DNA of 23,310 bases from the NCBI GenBank assembly GCA_034211175.1, contig JAXHUH010000144.1, positions 1-23,310 of the forward strand, read 5' to 3'. This document shows positions 20,685 through 23,310 of this stretch, piece by piece. Under the pieces are notes generated by a model. That model was given only the letters and a program-made list of their open reading frames with translations. It was not told the origin of the DNA and ran no database searches. Position numbers and translations under genes: made by a program. Source of the stretch: JAXHUH01 sp034211175. GTDB lineage: Bacteria; Actinomycetota; Acidimicrobiia; Acidimicrobiales; CAIXPF01. Position 1 is the stretch's first letter, and each line of letters begins with the position of its first letter.

Positions 20685-21560
20685 TCAGTCCGGGAGCGGG
20701 CCGAGCGACCAACCGTCGCCGTCGCGCACGACGCGGGCGGCCGACACGTCGGGCACGAGCCCGAGCCCGGGCGCCGGTCGCCACCGGCAGACCCGCACGT
20801 CGAGCACGTCGCGCCGGCGGGCGTCGACCAGCTCGACCACGACCGCGTCACCCACGGCGGCGATGCCCCGCGCCGCGACGTCCTCCACCCAGCACCGGTC
20901 GAGGGTCACGCCGGCGAACCCGCCCCACCGGCCGAGACGGCCGGCGGCGTCGGGACGCAGGCCCGGCGACGGCGTCCAGCACGCCACCGCGAACGGATCC
21001 GGGACCGGTTCCGCGCCGGCCGCCGCGAACCCGGTGAGGAACGCCGCGCGCACGAACCGATCGAGCAGGTCGTCGTAGCGGGCGTCGACCTCGCCCGGCG
21101 ACGGGGCGACCCGACGGGCGGCCGCCACCAGCTGCGCCGCCTCGAGCCGGGCCCGCAGCGCGGGCGGGAAAGAGGCCACCACCTGCTGGAGCCATCGGCG
21201 CCGGAGCCGGAGTGCGCTCGCGTCCGCGCTCGTGGCGGGTCCGGGACCGCGACGGACGAGTGCGCGCTCGTAGCGGCGGTCGAAGCTCCGGCGTGCCTCG
21301 TCGAGCTCGTCCAACCGCCCCTTCGGGCGCGGGAGCCCGCTCCCACCGACCCCGAGCCGCCACGCGTCGAGCACGTCGAAGCACAGGCACCGCTCACCAC
21401 CGAGCACGTGGAGGATCCGCTCACCGACGACGTCGACGTGATCGACCATCGTGAAGCGGCCCTTGCTCCACCGGAGCCGGTGCGAGGCGGTCCCGGCGGG
21501 TACACCCAGCTCGATCGCCGTGTACCCGGACCACCACCGCCGCGCCCGCCGACCGGCCAT
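20685..21560 (-). CDS. Conserved-looking hypothetical protein
   Basis: I do not recognise this 291-residue protein. It has no signal peptide, membrane helix or catalytic motif that I can name. It starts Arg/Trp-rich (MAGRRARRWWSGYTAIELG), has a strand-like segment VDVVGERILHVLGGERCLCFDVLDAW, a charged helical middle rich in Arg and Ala, and a C-terminal part of alternating hydrophobic residues (AVVVELVDARRRDVLDVRVCRW). ATG 21560 follows the beta-glucosidase stop by 7 nt on the same strand, so the two are probably co-transcribed. A longer reading frame upstream overlaps that gene and is not credible as coding. Codon bias supports a real gene. Confidence 0.65.
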   Translation of the reverse strand: MAGRRARRWWSGYTAIELGVPAGTASHRLRWSKGRFTMVDHVDVVGERILHVLGGERCLCFDVLDAWRLGVGGSGLPRPKGRLDELDEARRSFDRRYERALVRRGPGPATSADASALRLRRRWLQQVVASFPPALRARLEAAQLVAAARRVAPSPGEVDARYDDLLDRFVRAAFLTGFAAAGAEPVPDPFAVACWTPSPGLRPDAAGRLGRWGGFAGVTLDRCWVEDVAARGIAAVGDAVVVELVDARRRDVLDVRVCRWRPAPGLGLVPDVSAARVVRDGDGWSLGPLPD

Positions 21561-21567
21561 GGTCCGA

Positions 21568-22914
21568 TCAGGTCGACCGGACGAGTGAGCGTGAGCGGGC
21601 GACCTCGCCGAACCATCGGGCGCTGGCCTTGAGCGTGCGGGCCTGGGTGGCGTAGTCCACGTGGACGATGCCGAAGCGCATCTCGTAGCCGTAGGACCAC
21701 TCGAAGTTGTCGAGGAACGTCCACACCAGGTAGCCGGCGACCGGCACGCCCGCGGCCATCGCGTCGTGGACCGCGCCGATGTGGCCACGGAGGTAGTCGA
21801 TCCGGCGGGCGTCGTCGACCTCGCCCGTCTCCTTCGGCCCCTCGTTGTAGGCGGCGCCGTTCTCGGTGATGTAGATCCGGGCGTCGGGCAGGGCCTCGTG
21901 GACCCGCAGGAGCAGCTCCGTGAACGACGGCGGGTGGATCGCCCAGCCGATGTCGGTGACCGGGTCGACCGGGTCCACGCCCTGGTACCAGGCCTGCCCG
22001 TGGAGATCGCCGGTCGTGACCTGCTGGCGGGTGTAGTAGTTCACCCCGAGGAAGTCGATCGGCCGGGCGATGCGCTCGAGGTCGCCGTCGAGCACCTCCG
22101 TCATGTCCCAGCCGAGCCGCCCGGCCGCCTCCTGTGGGTACCCGCGACCGGCGAGCGGGTCGAGGTACCAACGGTTCTCGATGGCATCGGACAGCTCGGC
22201 CGCGGCGACGTCGTCGGGGTCGTCGCTCGCCGGTCGCTGGGGCGTGAAGTTCAAGACGATGCCGACCTCGGCGTCGGAGCGGGCCGCGCGGATGGCGTCG
22301 ACGCCGAGGGCGTGGGCCACGAGCACGTGGTGGCCGGCGGCGAGCGCCTCGGGCAGCGAGTGGCGCCCGGGGGCGTGCATGCCGTGGAAGTGGCCGAGGA
22401 TCGCGGTGCAGAACGGCTCGTTGAAGGTGGTCCACGTGCGTACCCGGTCGCCGAGCCGTTCGACGACGGCACCGGCGTACGCCGCGAACGCCTCGGCGGT
22501 CGCCCGGTCCGCCCAGCCGCCCCGGTCGTCGAGGACCTGGGGCAGGTCCCAGTGGTAGAGCGTCGGGAGCGGCACGATGCCCCGCTCCAGCAGACCGTCG
22601 ACGAGGCGGTCGTAGAAGTCGAGGCCCTCGCGGTTGACGGTGCCGACCCCGTCGGGCACGACGCGGGGCCACGCGATCGAGAACCGGTACGCCCCGAGGC
22701 CGAGGCCCTTCATCAGGTCGAGGTCGTCGGGCCAGCGGTGGTAGTGGTCGCACGCGACGTCGCCCGTGTCGCCGTCGTGCACCTTGCCGGGCACGCGGCT
22801 GAAGGTGTCCCAGATGCTGGGCGAGCGGCCGTCGATGTCGGCCGCCCCCTCGATCTGGTAGGCGGACGTGGCGGCGCCCCAGAGGAAGTCGGGGGGAAAG
22901 CGCACCGTCGTCAT
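21568..22914 (-). CDS. Glycoside hydrolase family 1 beta-glucosidase
   Basis: The 448-residue enzyme has the full-length GH1 (beta/alpha)8 barrel. The N-terminal signature FPPDFLWGAATSAYQIEGA is present. The acid/base is E166 in TTFNEP and the nucleophile is E351 in IYITENGAAYNEG. FLDNFEWSYGYEMRFGIVHVD near the end carries the Trp and Glu that bind the sugar. There is no signal peptide, so it acts in the cytoplasm on imported beta-glucosides or similar oligosaccharides; the precise sugar is not determinable. ATG 22914 follows TACCGT by 6 nt, so it is likely leaderless. Extending to 23025 would add 37 non-homologous residues. The unknown gene at 20685-21560 follows it after 7 nt. Confidence 0.93.
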   Translation of the reverse strand: MTTVRFPPDFLWGAATSAYQIEGAADIDGRSPSIWDTFSRVPGKVHDGDTGDVACDHYHRWPDDLDLMKGLGLGAYRFSIAWPRVVPDGVGTVNREGLDFYDRLVDGLLERGIVPLPTLYHWDLPQVLDDRGGWADRATAEAFAAYAGAVVERLGDRVRTWTTFNEPFCTAILGHFHGMHAPGRHSLPEALAAGHHVLVAHALGVDAIRAARSDAEVGIVLNFTPQRPASDDPDDVAAAELSDAIENRWYLDPLAGRGYPQEAAGRLGWDMTEVLDGDLERIARPIDFLGVNYYTRQQVTTGDLHGQAWYQGVDPVDPVTDIGWAIHPPSFTELLLRVHEALPDARIYITENGAAYNEGPKETGEVDDARRIDYLRGHIGAVHDAMAAGVPVAGYLVWTFLDNFEWSYGYEMRFGIVHVDYATQARTLKASARWFGEVARSRSLVRST

Positions 22915-22920
22915 GGACGG

Positions 22921-22926
22921 ACGGTA
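22921..22926 (-). promoter_or_regulatory. -10 box of the beta-glucosidase gene (leaderless)
   Basis: On the minus strand TACCGT, then CCGTCC, then ATG (22914), nearly identical to the dehydrogenase promoter at 19227-19232. No -35 box is seen at the usual distance. Confidence 0.55.
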
Positions 22927-23037
22927 CCCCCCGACGACGCCACCGGCGGCCGGTGCCCGTGAACGGCGTGTGCACATCGCGTCCGGCGCGGGCCGCGCGC
23001 ATCGGCCGGACCGGTCTGTGGCCACGCGGCGAGCGAC

Positions 23038-23043
23038 TACCTT
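23038..23043 (+). promoter_or_regulatory. -10 box of the TauE/SafE gene (leaderless)
   Basis: TACCTT lies 6 nt upstream of the GTG at 23050, and no ribosome site is visible. It supports the GTG over the ATG twelve bases further on. Confidence 0.45.
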
Positions 23044-23049
23044 CCCCTG

Positions 23050-23310
23050 GTGCTCGACGCCATGGACCCGTCCCTCACCGTCTCGGCCTGGCTCGTCGTC
23101 AGCGTGGCGCTGACCGCGGGCGCCGTCGTGCAGGGGGTCACCGGGTTCGGGATGGTCGTGCTGTCGTTGCCGGTGATCGTGCTGGTCGAACCGGCCCTGG
23201 TCCCCGGCCCGGTGCTGGTGGCGAGCGCGCCCCTCGCGGTTGCGGTCGCGATCGGTGACCTCGGCCAGGCCCGGGTCGCGGAGGTCGCCCCGGCGTTCGT
23301 CGGGCGCGCC
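23050..23310 (+). CDS. TauE/SafE-family membrane permease (partial, runs off the window)
   Basis: The first 87 residues are visible. After a short start (LDAMDPSLTVSAW) come two hydrophobic helices, WLVVSVALTAGAVVQGVTGFG and VVLSLPVIVLV, and the start of a third. The QGVTGFG motif followed by a Pro-containing helix is typical of the DUF81/TauE-SafE family. Members export sulfite, sulfoacetate or other organic anions, or act in related transport; the substrate cannot be told from this part. GTG 23050 with TACCTT 6 nt upstream is the preferred start; ATG 23062 is the alternative. It is divergent from the beta-glucosidase gene, with about 135 nt between the starts. Confidence 0.75.
   Translation, partial: MLDAMDPSLTVSAWLVVSVALTAGAVVQGVTGFGMVVLSLPVIVLVEPALVPGPVLVASAPLAVAVAIGDLGQARVAEVAPAFVGRA

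Noticed and set aside
21661..22962. 433-codon plus-strand frame opposite the beta-glucosidase gene
   Set aside because: Antisense to an intact GH1 enzyme with both catalytic Glu. The composition is low-complexity.

Overview
The window is very GC-rich (G or C at most third codon positions), uses many GTG starts, and carries actinobacterial families: a DUF222-HNH protein, stand-alone MurJ, neocarzinostatin-fold secreted domains and OmpR/HAMP-kinase signalling. It reads as a chromosomal segment of a high-GC actinobacterium, possibly of the Acidimicrobiia type. That placement is inference from gene content and composition; there is no rRNA to confirm it. I saw no tRNA, rRNA, CRISPR array or intact insertion sequence.

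Layout. Positions 1-1200 look like a decaying margin: an inverted repeat, a small secreted protein with a clear promoter on the minus strand, the remains of a glutathione peroxidase gene, and a small Cys-containing ORF. Positions 1178-2034 hold a MntA/HepT toxin-antitoxin pair. Next, also on the minus strand, come murJ (2088-3791) and a short DUF222-HNH endonuclease gene. A SAM methyltransferase gene (5030-5797) ends tail to tail with two overlapping amidohydrolase genes (5803-8603, minus). Across a divergent control region lies a third amidohydrolase-superfamily gene that overlaps a di-iron ferritin-like protein gene (8756-10659, plus). A small membrane protein and a TetR regulator follow.

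Positions 11837-14835 form a signalling operon: a secreted acidic protein, an OmpR-family response regulator and a histidine kinase. It is preceded by a leader with 11-bp repeats and followed by a strong hairpin. hisI and a class I glutamine amidotransferase (gamma-Glu-GABA hydrolase family) overlap by 4 nt at 15016-16172. A 1010-residue FAD/Fe-S dehydrogenase (16188-19220, minus) is divergent from a secreted two-domain neocarzinostatin-like protein (19380-20624, plus); between them lie 14-bp tandem repeats. A GH1 beta-glucosidase and an unknown protein form a minus-strand pair (20685-22914). A TauE/SafE-type permease gene runs off the right edge.

How it works together. The most connected groups are the three amidohydrolases plus the di-iron protein (probably a small-molecule catabolic cluster, substrate unknown), the secreted protein/two-component operon (envelope sensing), and the MntA/HepT pair. 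Many genes have a TANNNT -10 box 6 to 9 nt upstream of the start codon, which indicates leaderless transcription; this pattern helped choose several starts.
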